Counted from the first letter of the stretch, positions 8,583 to 18,140 are shown. The stretch: DNA of 44,898 nt from Caryophanales bacterium (GCA_026168805.1 JAPFDS010000054.1:1-44898), one strand, 5' to 3'. Notes: generated by a model from the sequence alone, not told the origin. Program-made: numbers and translations.

Positions 8583-9137
8583 TTATAGACGCTCATTCAC
8601 AAATGTTTCCAGTGCATTGAAAAAATCATCAAACCCTTCAGGAGTAATTTTTTCTAATCCACTCCCGGACCCCTTATGACTTTGTACGGTTCCATCTTCA
8701 TATTGATACCAAACATTCCAACCAACTCCATCTTCATAAGACGTCGGATTTTCAGTAGAATAATTATCTTTCCAGTCTTGGACATTGTATCTTTCAATAA
8801 TGTTTAGGACTTCCCTCATGTCATCAACCGATTGTGTTTCTCCTTGTGAGTTAATGCCATGTGAAGACATCCAGGGATCTATGAGTATTTCTTCGTTTTC
8901 CAAATCGAGTACTAGTGTTTCATCCTGTGACCCTTCATTTTGTGTCACTACTAATTTGATGACTTTAGAGAAATCTTGTTTTTCAGTTGCTTGTGGGGAT
9001 TGTAAAAAGGTATAAAAATCATACGATACTTTATCTGACATATTAGATCCCCCCAAATTTTCCTTTGTTGAGTTATTGCAGCCACTAACAAAAAAACATA
9101 TAATAATGATGATTATACTGTACATTACACGTCTCAT
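8583..9137 (-). CDS. Putative lipoprotein, 184 aa
   Basis: The N-terminus is a lipoprotein signal: Arg-Arg, a nine-residue Ile/Phe-rich core and the lipobox FVSGC at about residues 16-20. The mature part is mixed alpha/beta with a WNVWYQYEDG segment. The family is not recognised; it looks like the small substrate-binding or stress lipoproteins common in Bacillaceae, but no function is claimed. GGAAGGTGAT lies 5 nt before the ATG. A 46-codon ORF (9134-9274) ends in an ATGA overlap with this start, which suggests translational coupling if that ORF is real. Confidence 0.75.
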   Translation of the reverse strand: MRRVMYSIIIIIICFFVSGCNNSTKENLGGSNMSDKVSYDFYTFLQSPQATEKQDFSKVIKLVVTQNEGSQDETLVLDLENEEILIDPWMSSHGINSQGETQSVDDMREVLNIIERYNVQDWKDNYSTENPTSYEDGVGWNVWYQYEDGTVQSHKGSGSGLEKITPEGFDDFFNALETFVNERL

Positions 9138-9274
9138 TTCAAATCACCTTCCCCCATTTGTCTGAAGTATTCAACCATTTGCGACTTCGATAGTGACAAA
9201 TACTCCTCAACACTCTTTACCCCTCGATTTTCTTTACTTTCAGGAGAAATAATTCTAACTGGATGAACTGTCAT
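9134..9274 (-). CDS. Possible 46-aa micro-ORF coupled to the lipoprotein gene
   Basis: Starts at an ATG (9272-9274), reads MTVHPVRIISPESK and ends in QMVEYFRQMGEGDLK, with the TGA overlapping the ATG of the next gene (ATGA). The overlap and the open frame support a real gene. The ribosome site (GGAAAG) is only 1-2 nt from the ATG, which argues against it. It is too short to assign. Confidence 0.35.
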   Translation of the reverse strand: MTVHPVRIISPESKENRGVKSVEEYLSLSKSQMVEYFRQMGEGDLK

Positions 9275-9650
9275 TCTTTCCAAATAAAACTATAATGAAG
9301 TAAGTCTACAATACCTATAGTACTATGAAATATAGGCAGGATTCCAAGTTAAATGTGAAGTTACTTATTTTTTAGAGATTCAAGAACAAGCTTTAGTGAA
9401 GTAAGAATATAACAATCTAAAACCGATTCATTGAGAGTAAATTATTATGGGTCTAATGTTTCATTCTCCTTTATAGTTCCCTTGGATATAAAATATTTTT
9501 ATGGCTAAATAAAAACTTGTACAATCAATGTTTCTTCTTCATTTTTAAATTGAATAAAATTTCAGATATTGACAATGTATTTTTAGACTGGTAAGGTTAT
9601 TTTGATTAAAAGACATTTAAAAGACATGACTAAAAAAGGAGAGATAGAAG
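9275..9650. other. Divergent intergenic region before gltS
   Basis: About 375 nt between minus-strand genes and gltS. A perfect TTGACA lies at 9569-9574, but the hexamer 17 nt downstream (TAAGGT) is a poor -10. A weak CodY-like match (AAATTTCAGATATTG, 11 of 15) overlaps it. No ORF or hairpin of note. Confidence 0.4.
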
Positions 9651-11066
9651 ATGGATGTAAGCGTTGTTACACAAATTATTCGTTCTTTGTTTTTTACGTT
9701 TATATTTTTAAGCGCTTTATTACTAGTAGGAGCGTTTCTGCGAGCTAAAATAAAGTTGTTTCAAAAGTTATTTTTGCCGGCGTCAGTTATAGGAGGATTC
9801 ATTGGGTTATTACTAGGTCCAATTGTTTTAAAAAGCAATGCAATATTACCAATACCTGGAGATTGGTTAACAATTTCTTCTTTACTACCCGGGTTATTAA
9901 TTATTCCGGTTGTTGCATCGGTTCCACTTGGATTGAAATTTGGAAGTAATAAAACAAAAGATGGTAAGTCTTCAAAAGCTATCAAGACAGTTATTATTAC
10001 ATTTTTATTATTGGGAATTGTAGCAAACTCCCAAAACTTTTTTAGCTTATTTATTGCCGGACTATTTAAAACATTCGGTGGCTATACAGGTATTTATCCT
10101 ACATTTGGAACTGAATTGTCAGCAGGGTTCTCTGGTGGACATGGGACAGCTGGTATCGTAGGTAGTTTATTACAATCTAGAGACGCTGCAAACTGGGAAG
10201 TTGCACAAGGTTTAACGACAACAACAGCTACGGTAGGGATCTTATCTGGTCTTTTAATCGGTATTTTATTAATTAATTTTGCAGTAAGAAAAGGATATAC
10301 AAACTTTATATCAACATCTTCTGGTATCGAGGAAGATATGCGCACAGGTATTCAAAAGGATATTCAAAAACAAGCATCTGCTGGTAAGGAAGCTACGAAT
10401 TCATCTTCAATCGATTCTCTTGCTTTTCATGTAGCACTGATTCTTGGTGTAAGTGGCTTAGCCTTTCTAACTACATTTGGATTGAAAAAAGGTAATGTTC
10501 CTATTCTATCTACTATTCCGGAATGGGCCTATGCTATTTTACTCATGTACGCCGTATGGGGACTCATGCAAAAAATGAATCTTGCTTGGGTTGTAGATGA
10601 GAAAACAAAAACAAAAATCGCTTCGACTTTTACAGAGTTCGCGATTGTTGCAGCAATTGTTAGTTTGCCAATAGAAGCTGTTTTTGCTTATATTTTGCCA
10701 CTTGCAGCTATGATTATCGTTGGTTTAATCATTACCCTAGCAATTTCTTACTTTTTATCGAAAAAAGTATTTGGCGACCATTGGTTCGAAAGAAGTGTAA
10801 CTGTTTTAGGAACAAATACAGGAGTATTCCTAACCGGGCTTTTGTTATTAAAAATGGTTGATCCTGACTTAGAATCACCGGTTTTACGCGATTATTCTCT
10901 TGCCTATTCATTTAATACGGTTATTAGTTTTGTTCTCTTCCCTCTTTCATTTGGAATACTATTTAAATATGGACAATTTGGTGGAGCGATTTTCTTCGGC
11001 ACATTATTACTTATTTACTTAATTATATTATTTATGGTTACAAGAAAACAAAAGGTAGGTGCGTAA
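9651..11066 (+). CDS. gltS: Sodium:glutamate symporter GltS (ESS family)
   Basis: Imports glutamate with sodium. The chain of 471 aa has the ESS pattern of two inverted halves: an N-terminal FLPASVIGGFIGLLLGP motif, the GTELSAGFSGGHGTAGI loop near residues 154-171, and a second-half loop at LGTNTGVFLTGLLLLK (about 385-400). It is longer than the roughly 400-residue E. coli protein because of a hydrophilic central loop (about 225-255). AAAAGGAGAG precedes the ATG by about 8 nt. The amidohydrolase start follows the stop by 3 nt, so the two form an operon that ends at the hairpin at 12501-12546. The pairing suggests uptake of glutamate or a glutamate conjugate plus intracellular hydrolysis. Confidence 0.93.
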   Translation: MDVSVVTQIIRSLFFTFIFLSALLLVGAFLRAKIKLFQKLFLPASVIGGFIGLLLGPIVLKSNAILPIPGDWLTISSLLPGLLIIPVVASVPLGLKFGSNKTKDGKSSKAIKTVIITFLLLGIVANSQNFFSLFIAGLFKTFGGYTGIYPTFGTELSAGFSGGHGTAGIVGSLLQSRDAANWEVAQGLTTTTATVGILSGLLIGILLINFAVRKGYTNFISTSSGIEEDMRTGIQKDIQKQASAGKEATNSSSIDSLAFHVALILGVSGLAFLTTFGLKKGNVPILSTIPEWAYAILLMYAVWGLMQKMNLAWVVDEKTKTKIASTFTEFAIVAAIVSLPIEAVFAYILPLAAMIIVGLIITLAISYFLSKKVFGDHWFERSVTVLGTNTGVFLTGLLLLKMVDPDLESPVLRDYSLAYSFNTVISFVLFPLSFGILFKYGQFGGAIFFGTLLLIYLIILFMVTRKQKVGA

Positions 11067-11069
11067 CAA

Positions 11070-12488
11070 ATGAATGACAAACAATGGATCGAACAATTTA
11101 TAAATGAAACAAAAGAAAAATGGATTGAAACAAGTGATTTTCTTTGGGAGCACCCGGAAATCCGTTTTCAAGAATTTCAATCAGCTGAATATTTAATTCA
11201 ACGACTTAGAGATGAAGGGTTCCAAGTAACTGAAAATGTCGCGAATATAGAAACCGCGTTTATAGGTGAATATAATAACGGTGGTCCAATTATCGCATTT
11301 CTTGGTGAATATGATGCTTTAGCTAATTTAAGTCAAGAAAGTGGAGTGACTGAACAATCTCCTATTGAAGTACAAGGTAATGGACATGGATGTGGACACA
11401 ACTTATTAGGAACTGGATCACTTGCTGCTGCAGTTGCTTTGAAAAATTACATTATAGAATACAATATCCAAGCAACTGTCCGTTATTACGGTTGTCCCGC
11501 AGAAGAAGGTGGATCTGGAAAAACATTTATGGTTCGTGAGGGAGTGTTTGATGATGTTGATTTATCTCTAACCTGGCATCCTGGCCCCCTTACATCCGTT
11601 TGGAGTTTTAGCACTCTAGCAAATATTCAAGCTTATATTCGCTTTAAAGGAAAAAGTTCTCATGCAGCAGCCGCTCCACATCTTGGAAGAAGTGCACTAG
11701 ATGCAGTGGAGCTAACAAACGTTGGAATTAACTATTTACGTGAGCATGTCATTCAAGAGGCACGCATGCATTATGCGGTAACAAATACAGGTGGCTCTTC
11801 TCCGAATGTTGTTCAGGCAGAAGCTGAAGGTGTATACTTAATTCGAGCTCCGCAAGTTGAACAGTGTGTTGATATATTTGAACGTGTGAAAAAAATTGCT
11901 AAAGGCGCCGCACTCATGACTGAAACTGAAGTAGAAATTATATTTGATAAAGCATGTTCTAATTACATTCCGAACCAAACCATAAACGAACTACTTGAAG
12001 AAACATTATCTGATCTTGGAGGCACAAATTACTCTGAAAAGGATTTAAAGTTTGCAGAAAAAATTCAAGGTACACTTACTAAAAGTGATTTAGATAACGC
12101 CTCAATGGGGATAGACGGAATTGACCTTCAATTAGATAAGGCATTATCTAAAAATATAATCCCTTCACCTAAAGGAGATATGGTTATCCCAGGGTCAACA
12201 GATGTGGGAGATGTTAGCTGGGTCGCTCCAACAGCACAATGTATAATGGCTACATGTGCAATTGGCACCCCATTGCATACATGGCAAATGGTAACTCAAG
12301 GCAAAAGTACATTTGCTCATAATGGAATGCTACAAGTTGCAAAAGCACTGAGTTTGACAGCTATTCGTGCAATTAATGATCCAAAGGTCATTGAACAGGC
12401 TAAAAAAGAGCATATCAAACAACTAAAAAACAAACAGTATGTTTCACCAATCCCAGAACATGTACAGCCAAACTCACAAACTGAATAA
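11070..12488 (+). CDS. M20 amidohydrolase, AbgB-like (aminoacyl/aroyl-glutamate hydrolase family)
   Basis: A metal-dependent cytosolic hydrolase of amide-linked amino acids. At 472 aa it matches AbgB-type proteins, longer than ordinary M20D enzymes. Metal ligands are visible: GNGHGCGHNLLG (about 108-119), PAEEGGSGK (145-153), the WHPG histidine (about 170) and a C-terminal GKSTFAHNGM. The FLGEYDAL motif and HTWQMVTQG are typical of AbgB. AGGTAGGTG ending inside gltS serves as the ribosome site. The usual AbgA partner is absent here. With gltS it probably releases glutamate from an acylated or aroylated form; the substrate is not determined. Confidence 0.88.
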   Translation: MNDKQWIEQFINETKEKWIETSDFLWEHPEIRFQEFQSAEYLIQRLRDEGFQVTENVANIETAFIGEYNNGGPIIAFLGEYDALANLSQESGVTEQSPIEVQGNGHGCGHNLLGTGSLAAAVALKNYIIEYNIQATVRYYGCPAEEGGSGKTFMVREGVFDDVDLSLTWHPGPLTSVWSFSTLANIQAYIRFKGKSSHAAAAPHLGRSALDAVELTNVGINYLREHVIQEARMHYAVTNTGGSSPNVVQAEAEGVYLIRAPQVEQCVDIFERVKKIAKGAALMTETEVEIIFDKACSNYIPNQTINELLEETLSDLGGTNYSEKDLKFAEKIQGTLTKSDLDNASMGIDGIDLQLDKALSKNIIPSPKGDMVIPGSTDVGDVSWVAPTAQCIMATCAIGTPLHTWQMVTQGKSTFAHNGMLQVAKALSLTAIRAINDPKVIEQAKKEHIKQLKNKQYVSPIPEHVQPNSQTE

Positions 12489-12500
12489 TACTTTTACTAG

Positions 12501-12546
12501 AATACATGTATGCTTAATGATATATTAAGCATACATGTATTTTTTT
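12501..12546 (+). terminator. Terminator of the gltS-amidohydrolase operon
   Basis: A perfect 18-bp stem (12501-12518 with 12524-12541), loop GATAT, followed by a T run. Confidence 0.9.
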
Positions 12547-12614
12547 AATTAGTATGTAATAAAAAAATACAGTCTACTACATTGTAGTAAATATAGATAA
12601 CAGAGGCTCGAAAA

Positions 12615-13946
12615 ATGAAAATAGGCGTATTTGTTCCACAAAAAAACAGTAAATATTTTAAAAGTATTTTAAAACATTATAAAAGCGTAGATTTTTCGTT
12701 TTTTCCTTATAAGAACTTTAATGAAGTACGAAAATCCTTCCAAAATAACGAACCATTTTTAGATGGATTTTTCTTTACAGGATACCTTTCATACACAACT
12801 ATTAAAAATGCTTATGGTGATTTTGAAAAACCAGCAATGTATCTAAAAATACAAGAAGCAGATTTTTTTCGAAAGATGTTTGAAGTAACAATAACAGATC
12901 CAAGCATTGAACTATCAAGGGTTTTTTTCGATTTTCATGTTGAAACATCTGAATTAGAAAACATCTTATACAGAATTCCAAAAGAACGGCGCCCTTATAT
13001 TCCAATTGTTGAAAATCATGAAATAACTGATGATGTATACGATCAAATATTTGAAATGCATGACCGATTACATAAAGAAAATAAGGTTGATTGGTCCTTT
13101 ACTCGCTTTTCAAATATAATACCACGACTAGAAGAAAATAAATACAAGCATCATTATTTCGAGCTTTCTGAAGAAACAATACATAGGACGCTTGTCTCTT
13201 TAATGAATGAAATAAACTTTCGTACTTTAGAAGATACACAGGTAGCATGTGGACGAATTACTATCTCTGCTACATCTCATGAGGTGAGACAAATAAAAAT
13301 GTTAAACCTCCACTCTCTCTTACTCGATTATAATCAAAAAAATCGTTCATCTCTTGTTATAACAGAAAATGAATCAGAGTTTGAAATTTTAACAACTCGG
13401 GGTACTCTATTGTCATCAACTGATTCATTTTCTAGTTGTAAGTTACTACAATTTCTTACCAACTATATGGATGAAACAATCCACATAGGGTGGGGATTCG
13501 GTCAATCCTTCTCACATACGCGAGAAAATGCCAAAAGAGCACTCTCTTACTCAGTAAATAATGAATTTAGTAGCACTTTTATCATTACAAACACTGACGA
13601 AATAATTGGTCCAATATTAAAAACTTCTTATAAGAATAATCCCAAGCAACAAGCAATTTCTCAAGAAAATATTACTACAATTATCAACAAGACGAATTTA
13701 TCTCGCGACAAAATGAATAAAATAGTTACAGCATTTACTGAATTGAATCAAAAACAAATTTCATCTGCCCAATTTGCAGAAATACTTGGAGTTACAGTAA
13801 GAACCGCGAATCGAATCTTAAATGAAGCAGTAATAGAAAATGTGTTATACGCTACTGATGAAACTGTCGCAGGACTTCAAGGAAGACCTAGAAAGCTATA
13901 TGCAATCAACGAGCTTTTTTTCAACGACCCAAACCTAAAAAAATGA
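12615..13946 (+). CDS. Putative transcriptional regulator with C-terminal winged helix, 443 aa
   Basis: AGAGG lies 8 nt before the ATG. The N-terminal 190 residues (IGVFVPQKNSKYFKSIL start, LDGFFFTGYLSY) are alpha/beta and look like a ligand-sensing domain. A central region contains HIGWGFGQSFSHTRENAKRAL (about 290-310), reminiscent of the G-x-G...A-x-x-N-A segment of GGDEF-fold or GTP cyclohydrolase III-like domains. The C-terminus has a helix-turn-helix, SSAQFAEILGVTVRTANRILNEA, then a wing-like GRPRKLYAI. It follows the gltS-amidohydrolase operon in the same direction but behind a strong terminator, so it is likely expressed separately and may regulate it. The family name is not known to me and the GGDEF-like reading is tentative. 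Confidence 0.7.
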   Translation: MKIGVFVPQKNSKYFKSILKHYKSVDFSFFPYKNFNEVRKSFQNNEPFLDGFFFTGYLSYTTIKNAYGDFEKPAMYLKIQEADFFRKMFEVTITDPSIELSRVFFDFHVETSELENILYRIPKERRPYIPIVENHEITDDVYDQIFEMHDRLHKENKVDWSFTRFSNIIPRLEENKYKHHYFELSEETIHRTLVSLMNEINFRTLEDTQVACGRITISATSHEVRQIKMLNLHSLLLDYNQKNRSSLVITENESEFEILTTRGTLLSSTDSFSSCKLLQFLTNYMDETIHIGWGFGQSFSHTRENAKRALSYSVNNEFSSTFIITNTDEIIGPILKTSYKNNPKQQAISQENITTIINKTNLSRDKMNKIVTAFTELNQKQISSAQFAEILGVTVRTANRILNEAVIENVLYATDETVAGLQGRPRKLYAINELFFNDPNLKK

Positions 13947-14014
13947 AAACTTAAAACAAGAATTATTAAACATCATAACTAAACCAATAAATTTTATGAT
14001 ACGATCATCACCAG

Positions 14015-14062
14015 GTAAACAAGACAGTTTTTGAATGGTCCTCACTGTCTTGTTTACTGACT
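14015..14062 (+). terminator. Terminator after the regulator
   Basis: GTAAACAAGACAGT (14015-14028) pairs perfectly with ACTGTCTTGTTTAC (14044-14057); a short TTTT follows. Confidence 0.75.
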
Positions 14063-14195
14063 TTTCTCCCATATAAATCATCACTAAAACAAACATCCAA
14101 TTTTATCTAGTTACTATAAACCCTTCTCTTACACTTGATTCCTTTATCTAGTGTGGAATTTTCTAAGCCAAAACCCCATTGACTTCATTACAATA

Positions 14196-14204
14196 TGCTA
14201 TAAT
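14196..14204 (+). promoter_or_regulatory. Extended -10 promoter of the M20 gene at 14244
   Basis: TGCTATAAT is a perfect extended -10 about 40 nt before the start. A TTGACT upstream is only 14 nt away, too close to be a standard -35. Confidence 0.55.
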
Positions 14205-14243
14205 TAAACCATACAATATTAGCACTCAAAGGTAGGGATACGA

Positions 14244-15398
14244 ATGGCAATTCAAGAAAATTTTAATCAAATCAAAGATGATTTAATGGATATGAGTCAA
14301 CAACTATTTGACAATCCTGAGCTTGGCGATGAGGAGTATGAATCGTCGAAGTTGCTTGTTGATTATTTACGTTCCCATGATTTCACTGTGGAAGCAGGTC
14401 TTGTAGACAGACCAACTTCTTTTAAAGCAGAATTTACCGGCGAAAAGGACGGCCCGACGATTGCATTTTTAGCTGAGTATGACGCACTTCCTAGGATTGG
14501 ACATGGCTGTGGGCATAATTTGATTGCTACAATTGCTGTCGGTGCGGGTGTTATTCTTAGTAAACAACTAAAAGACATTGGCGGAAAAATCGTCGTTCTT
14601 GGGACACCGGCTGAAGAGACAAATGGTGCAAAGGTTCCGATGAGTAAACAAGGTGTGTTTGATGACATTGATGTGGCGATGATGGTGCATCCGGCTGGAG
14701 ATTCAGAGAAAAGTGGAGCGTCCCTCGCAATGGATGCGATCCAGTTTGATTTCCACGGAAAGACCTCTCATGCCGCTGCAAGTCCTGAAAAAGGAATTAA
14801 TGCCCTTGATGGAGTAATTCAATTCTTTAACGGAATTAATGCACTAAGAGAACATGTGCCTGAAGATATTCGTATGCACGGAATCATTACGAATGGTGGA
14901 GAAGCAGCGAATATCGTACCTGATCACGCAACCGCACAGTTTTATTTCCGCGCGAAGAAACGAGAAGTTTTAGATCAAGTGGTTGAAAAAGTGAAACGCG
15001 TTGCCGACGGGGTAGCCTCTATTACGGGCACAACAGTCGAATTATCAAATTACGAACTAGGCTACGATAACATGGTTACAAATGAAGCATTGTCTGACGC
15101 CTTTACGAAAAACTTACAAGACGTTAGTGTGTATCCTATTCTCCCTGCCGCTGGAGCAACAGGATCAACAGATATGGGCGACGTGAGTCAAGTCGTTCCA
15201 GCAATTCATCCGTACATCGGACTGAATAACTCTGACTTAATTCACCACACGATCGAATTTGCGGATCAAACAGTAACAAAAGACGGATGTGAAGCCCTTG
15301 AAAGTGCTATTTTAGCACTGGCTCAAACAGGATATGACTTAATAGATGACGACGTCCTATTCGAAACTGTCCAAAAGGAATTTAACGAAGATAAGTAA
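14244..15398 (+). CDS. M20 family amidohydrolase (M20D / PM20D2-like)
   Basis: A cytosolic metallo-amidohydrolase, 384 aa. Metal-site motifs are intact: IAFLAEYDALPRIGHGCGHN (about 73-92), TPAEETNGAK (about 118-127), the VHPAGD histidine (about 148) and the dimerisation-domain motif HGKTSHAAASPEKG. It is shorter than the AbgB-like gene at 11070 and closer to the PM20D2/amidohydrolase group that splits dipeptides or acyl-amino acids; the substrate is unknown. GGTAGGG precedes the ATG and an extended -10 lies 40 nt upstream. It converges with a YfcC transporter across a shared terminator. A second M20-YfcC pair occurs at 32174-34792, which supports a functional link. Confidence 0.88.
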   Translation: MAIQENFNQIKDDLMDMSQQLFDNPELGDEEYESSKLLVDYLRSHDFTVEAGLVDRPTSFKAEFTGEKDGPTIAFLAEYDALPRIGHGCGHNLIATIAVGAGVILSKQLKDIGGKIVVLGTPAEETNGAKVPMSKQGVFDDIDVAMMVHPAGDSEKSGASLAMDAIQFDFHGKTSHAAASPEKGINALDGVIQFFNGINALREHVPEDIRMHGIITNGGEAANIVPDHATAQFYFRAKKREVLDQVVEKVKRVADGVASITGTTVELSNYELGYDNMVTNEALSDAFTKNLQDVSVYPILPAAGATGSTDMGDVSQVVPAIHPYIGLNNSDLIHHTIEFADQTVTKDGCEALESAILALAQTGYDLIDDDVLFETVQKEFNEDK

Positions 15399-15402
15399 AT
15401 AC

Positions 15403-15443
15403 AAAATGTTCCAATCACCCGAAATGGATGATTGGAACATTTT
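15403..15443. terminator. Bidirectional terminator between the M20 and YfcC genes
   Basis: AAAATGTTCCAATCA (15403-15417) pairs perfectly with 15429-15443; A/T flanks on both sides suit both convergent genes. Confidence 0.9.
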
Positions 15444-15447
15444 CATG

Positions 15448-16851
15448 TTAAAACGGCCAGACAAATAGATGAGCAATGGTTACGAGAATTAAGCCTACAA
15501 CAAATTGAATTAAAATTAACGGAATCACCCAACGAATCCATTTCACCCACTCAATTTTTGCTAGGGCTAAGGATGCCATCAGTACACTACCTGTTGGTGT
15601 AAGGATATTCGTAATTCCATCTCCAAATTGGAAGGCCAGTACTGCCGTTTGTCTGCTCACTTCTGTTAAGTCTGCAAGTGGCGTCATAATTGGCATCGTT
15701 AACGCAGCTTGCCCGCTTCCAGACGTAACAATTAAGTTGATAAAGTTTTGTGTGAAAAACATACCAACCGCAGTCAAACTTGACGGAAGCTGACTAACTA
15801 CATTGGAAACAAAGTAAAGAATCGTATCAATCGTCAAACTCTCTTCCAATACAACTAAAATTCCGTAAGCAAACCCGACAACGAGCGCCCCGACAATTAA
15901 CTCTTGGCTTCCTCGCACAAACGCATCAGACATTTCATTTACTCGAAGCTTGCCGACAATACCAATGATGATCCCCATCAGTAAAAATAGTCCGGCAATT
16001 TCCGTAATATACCAGTCAAAGACCATGACACCAACAGCTAATCCGATCACCGTGATTCCAAGAACAATAAGGATAAGTATTTGCCTCGTCGTTAAACGTA
16101 CATGTTCCGTCTCATCTTCGCCTATCGTACGAGTCTGATCAAACTCATACATAATACTAGACTGTGGATTCTTCTTCACCTTTCGCGCGTAGAGCATTAC
16201 ATACGCAATGGTAACTGCTACAAAAACAAACCAGACGACAATTCGAAAACCCATTCCTGAGAATAGTGGTAGCTCAGCAATACCTTGTGCAACCCCTACG
16301 GTAAATGGATTGAGGAATGCTGCTGTAAAACCAGCGTATACACCTACAAGGACCATCGCCACTCCAACAATTGAATCAAATCCTAACTTAAGAGCTAACG
16401 GAATCAAAATTAAAATAAACGGAATCGTTTCTTCTGCCATTCCAAACGTTGCACCACCTAAAGCAAATAGTGCCATGACCACTGGAATGATCAACATTTC
16501 CTTCCCACTCATTTTATGAGCGACCCTACTAAGACCGATTTCGATTGCCTTCGTTCTCGTTAAAATCCCAAAGGCTCCTCCAACAATTAAGATAAAAAAT
16601 ATAATACCTGCACTTTCTTCCATTCCTTTATGGATCGCTTCAAAAATCCCTAGAAAACTCGTTGGATTGGATTCAACCGTATGATATGTACCATCAACAA
16701 CAACGGTTTGACCATCATCAATCGTTTCCCGTTCATACTCACCCGCTGGAATAACATATGTCAAGACAGCCATGAGCACAACTAAACCAAATATAAGTGC
16801 GAACACATGGGGAAATTCAAATCGCTTCTTTTTTATAGATGCATCACTCAC
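15448..16851 (-). CDS. YfcC family transporter (copy 1)
   Basis: An integral membrane protein of 467 aa with about 12 segments. It has the YfcC/DcuC-superfamily hallmarks: an N-terminal VLMAVLTYVIPAGEYER, the FLNPFTVGVAQGIAELP motif (about 177-193) and SGSGQAALTMPIMTPL (about 378-393). Members carry C4-dicarboxylates, amino acids or short peptides; specificity cannot be read from sequence. GTG start with GGAGG 7 nt upstream. The matching M20 gene is convergent rather than co-directional, unlike the second YfcC-M20 pair at 32174-34792. The two YfcC proteins share the same motifs throughout and are clear paralogs. Confidence 0.9.
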   Translation of the reverse strand: MSDASIKKKRFEFPHVFALIFGLVVLMAVLTYVIPAGEYERETIDDGQTVVVDGTYHTVESNPTSFLGIFEAIHKGMEESAGIIFFILIVGGAFGILTRTKAIEIGLSRVAHKMSGKEMLIIPVVMALFALGGATFGMAEETIPFILILIPLALKLGFDSIVGVAMVLVGVYAGFTAAFLNPFTVGVAQGIAELPLFSGMGFRIVVWFVFVAVTIAYVMLYARKVKKNPQSSIMYEFDQTRTIGEDETEHVRLTTRQILILIVLGITVIGLAVGVMVFDWYITEIAGLFLLMGIIIGIVGKLRVNEMSDAFVRGSQELIVGALVVGFAYGILVVLEESLTIDTILYFVSNVVSQLPSSLTAVGMFFTQNFINLIVTSGSGQAALTMPIMTPLADLTEVSRQTAVLAFQFGDGITNILTPTGSVLMASLALAKIEWVKWIRWVIPLILIQFVVGLILVTIAHLFVWPF

Positions 16852-16945
16852 TTAAAACCCTCCTTCGTAAAAATAGATTCATAGCATTCATTGGATTGTA
16901 ATTGTTTCATAATTATACTACCTTTTCAACACTTCATGTAAATAT

Positions 16946-17109
16946 GGGCACTAACATGGTAGATAGTGACTCTTTGAAAGAGGAATCAAAAAATCCAAGC
17001 CCTATCATCAAGGGTAGTGCCCTTATGAGAAGCGGGACCTGAAATCGGAGTCCTATAACAAAAGATAGTGCACGAATGAGTGTCAACCGGCAACATCCAG
17101 GCACTATCT
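16946..17109. repeat. Cluster of GATAGTGCC-like repeats in the aldolase upstream region
   Basis: The 400-nt gap holds five variants of (A)GATAGTGCC in both orientations: GGGCACTAAC (16946), AGATAGTGAC (16961), GGTAGTGCCC (17013), AGATAGTGCA (17063) and GGCACTATCT (17100). They can form overlapping hairpins. No ORF is present. It resembles a degenerate non-coding repeat element; no family is claimed. Confidence 0.45.
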
Positions 17110-17168
17110 CTTTATTTAAACCACTTTCGAACTCATTTCCTTCTTTAGTAGGACGTTTTTAAGATTCG

Positions 17169-17177
17169 TGTTATACT
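17169..17177 (+). promoter_or_regulatory. Extended -10 promoter of the aldolase gene
   Basis: TGTTATACT is an extended -10 (TGN-TATACT), about 80 nt upstream of the start. No good -35 is seen 17 nt away, which extended -10 promoters tolerate. Confidence 0.55.
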
Positions 17178-17255
17178 ATATGTATAAAAAGTGAAAAAAA
17201 CTAAACACTTTATAGGTATTAAAGGAAAAAGAGTACATAAAGGAGTGGGGTAAAA

Positions 17256-18140
17256 ATGAAACAAACATATCTTGACAAAGTGAAAAATGAAAAAGGATTT
17301 ATTGCTGCATTAGACCAAAGTGGAGGTAGTACTCCACGAGCTCTTGCTGCTTATGGCATACCAGAAGACGCGTATTCTTCTGAAGATGAGATGTTTGATT
17401 TAGTTCATGAAATGCGTACGAGAATCATCACATCTCCTGCTTTTGATTCAGATTCAATTTTAGGTGCAATTCTTTTCGAACAAACAATGGATCGTAAAAT
17501 CGACGGCTTATATACAGCTGACTATTTAACTGATAAAAAAGGCGTTGTTCCTTTCCTCAAAGTAGACAAAGGATTAGCGGATGAAGAAAATGGCGTTCAA
17601 ATGATGAAGCCAATGCCTGAACTCGACGAATTGCTCAAGCGCGCGAATGAACGAAATATTTTCGGTACAAAAATGCGTTCTGTCATTAAAACAGCGAATA
17701 AAGAAGGAATCAAAGCAATTGTTGATCAGCAGTTCGAAGTTGGGAAACAAATTATTGATGCTGGACTCATGCCAATTATTGAACCAGAAGTAGATATTTT
17801 CAGCCCTGAAAAAGAAGAAATTGAAACAGTTTTAGTAGAAGAAATGATGAATCATCTGAACGACCTAGAAGAAGGTCAAGAAGTGATGCTAAAACTTTCC
17901 ATTCCTACAGAAGCAAACTTATATAAAGAAGTAATTGAACATCCAATGGTTGTTCGTGTAGTTGCTTTATCTGGCGGGTACTCAACAGAAGAAGCAAACA
18001 AAAAGTTGAAACAAAACGACGGACTTATTGCGAGTTTCTCTCGTGCATTAACGCAAGATTTAAACGCAAACCAAACAGATGCAGAGTTTAACGATACATT
18101 AGAAAAAGCAGTTGCATCTATTTATGAAGCATCTATTTAA
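17256..18140 (+). CDS. fda: Fructose-bisphosphate aldolase class I
   Basis: Reversible cleavage of fructose-1,6-bisphosphate to dihydroxyacetone phosphate and glyceraldehyde-3-phosphate (EC 4.1.2.13), metal-independent, by a Schiff-base lysine. At 294 aa it matches the Staphylococcus-type class I enzyme. Key motifs are [13 protein letters not shown] (18-30), GTKMRSVIK (137-145), IIEPEVDI (174-181) and MLKLSIPT, whose Lys213 should be the Schiff-base lysine; ALSGGYS near residue 240 binds phosphate in this family. AAAGGAG precedes the ATG. It is a single-gene unit ending at the 18273-18311 hairpin. Most bacilli use class II FbaA for glycolysis, so this is probably a second, gluconeogenic or stress-linked aldolase. 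Confidence 0.93.
   Translation: MKQTYLDKVKNEKGFIAALDQSGGSTPRALAAYGIPEDAYSSEDEMFDLVHEMRTRIITSPAFDSDSILGAILFEQTMDRKIDGLYTADYLTDKKGVVPFLKVDKGLADEENGVQMMKPMPELDELLKRANERNIFGTKMRSVIKTANKEGIKAIVDQQFEVGKQIIDAGLMPIIEPEVDIFSPEKEEIETVLVEEMMNHLNDLEEGQEVMLKLSIPTEANLYKEVIEHPMVVRVVALSGGYSTEEANKKLKQNDGLIASFSRALTQDLNANQTDAEFNDTLEKAVASIYEASI

Noticed and set aside
9560-9575. CodY box before gltS
   Set aside because: Only 11 of 15 positions match; too weak in AT-rich DNA to list as a site.
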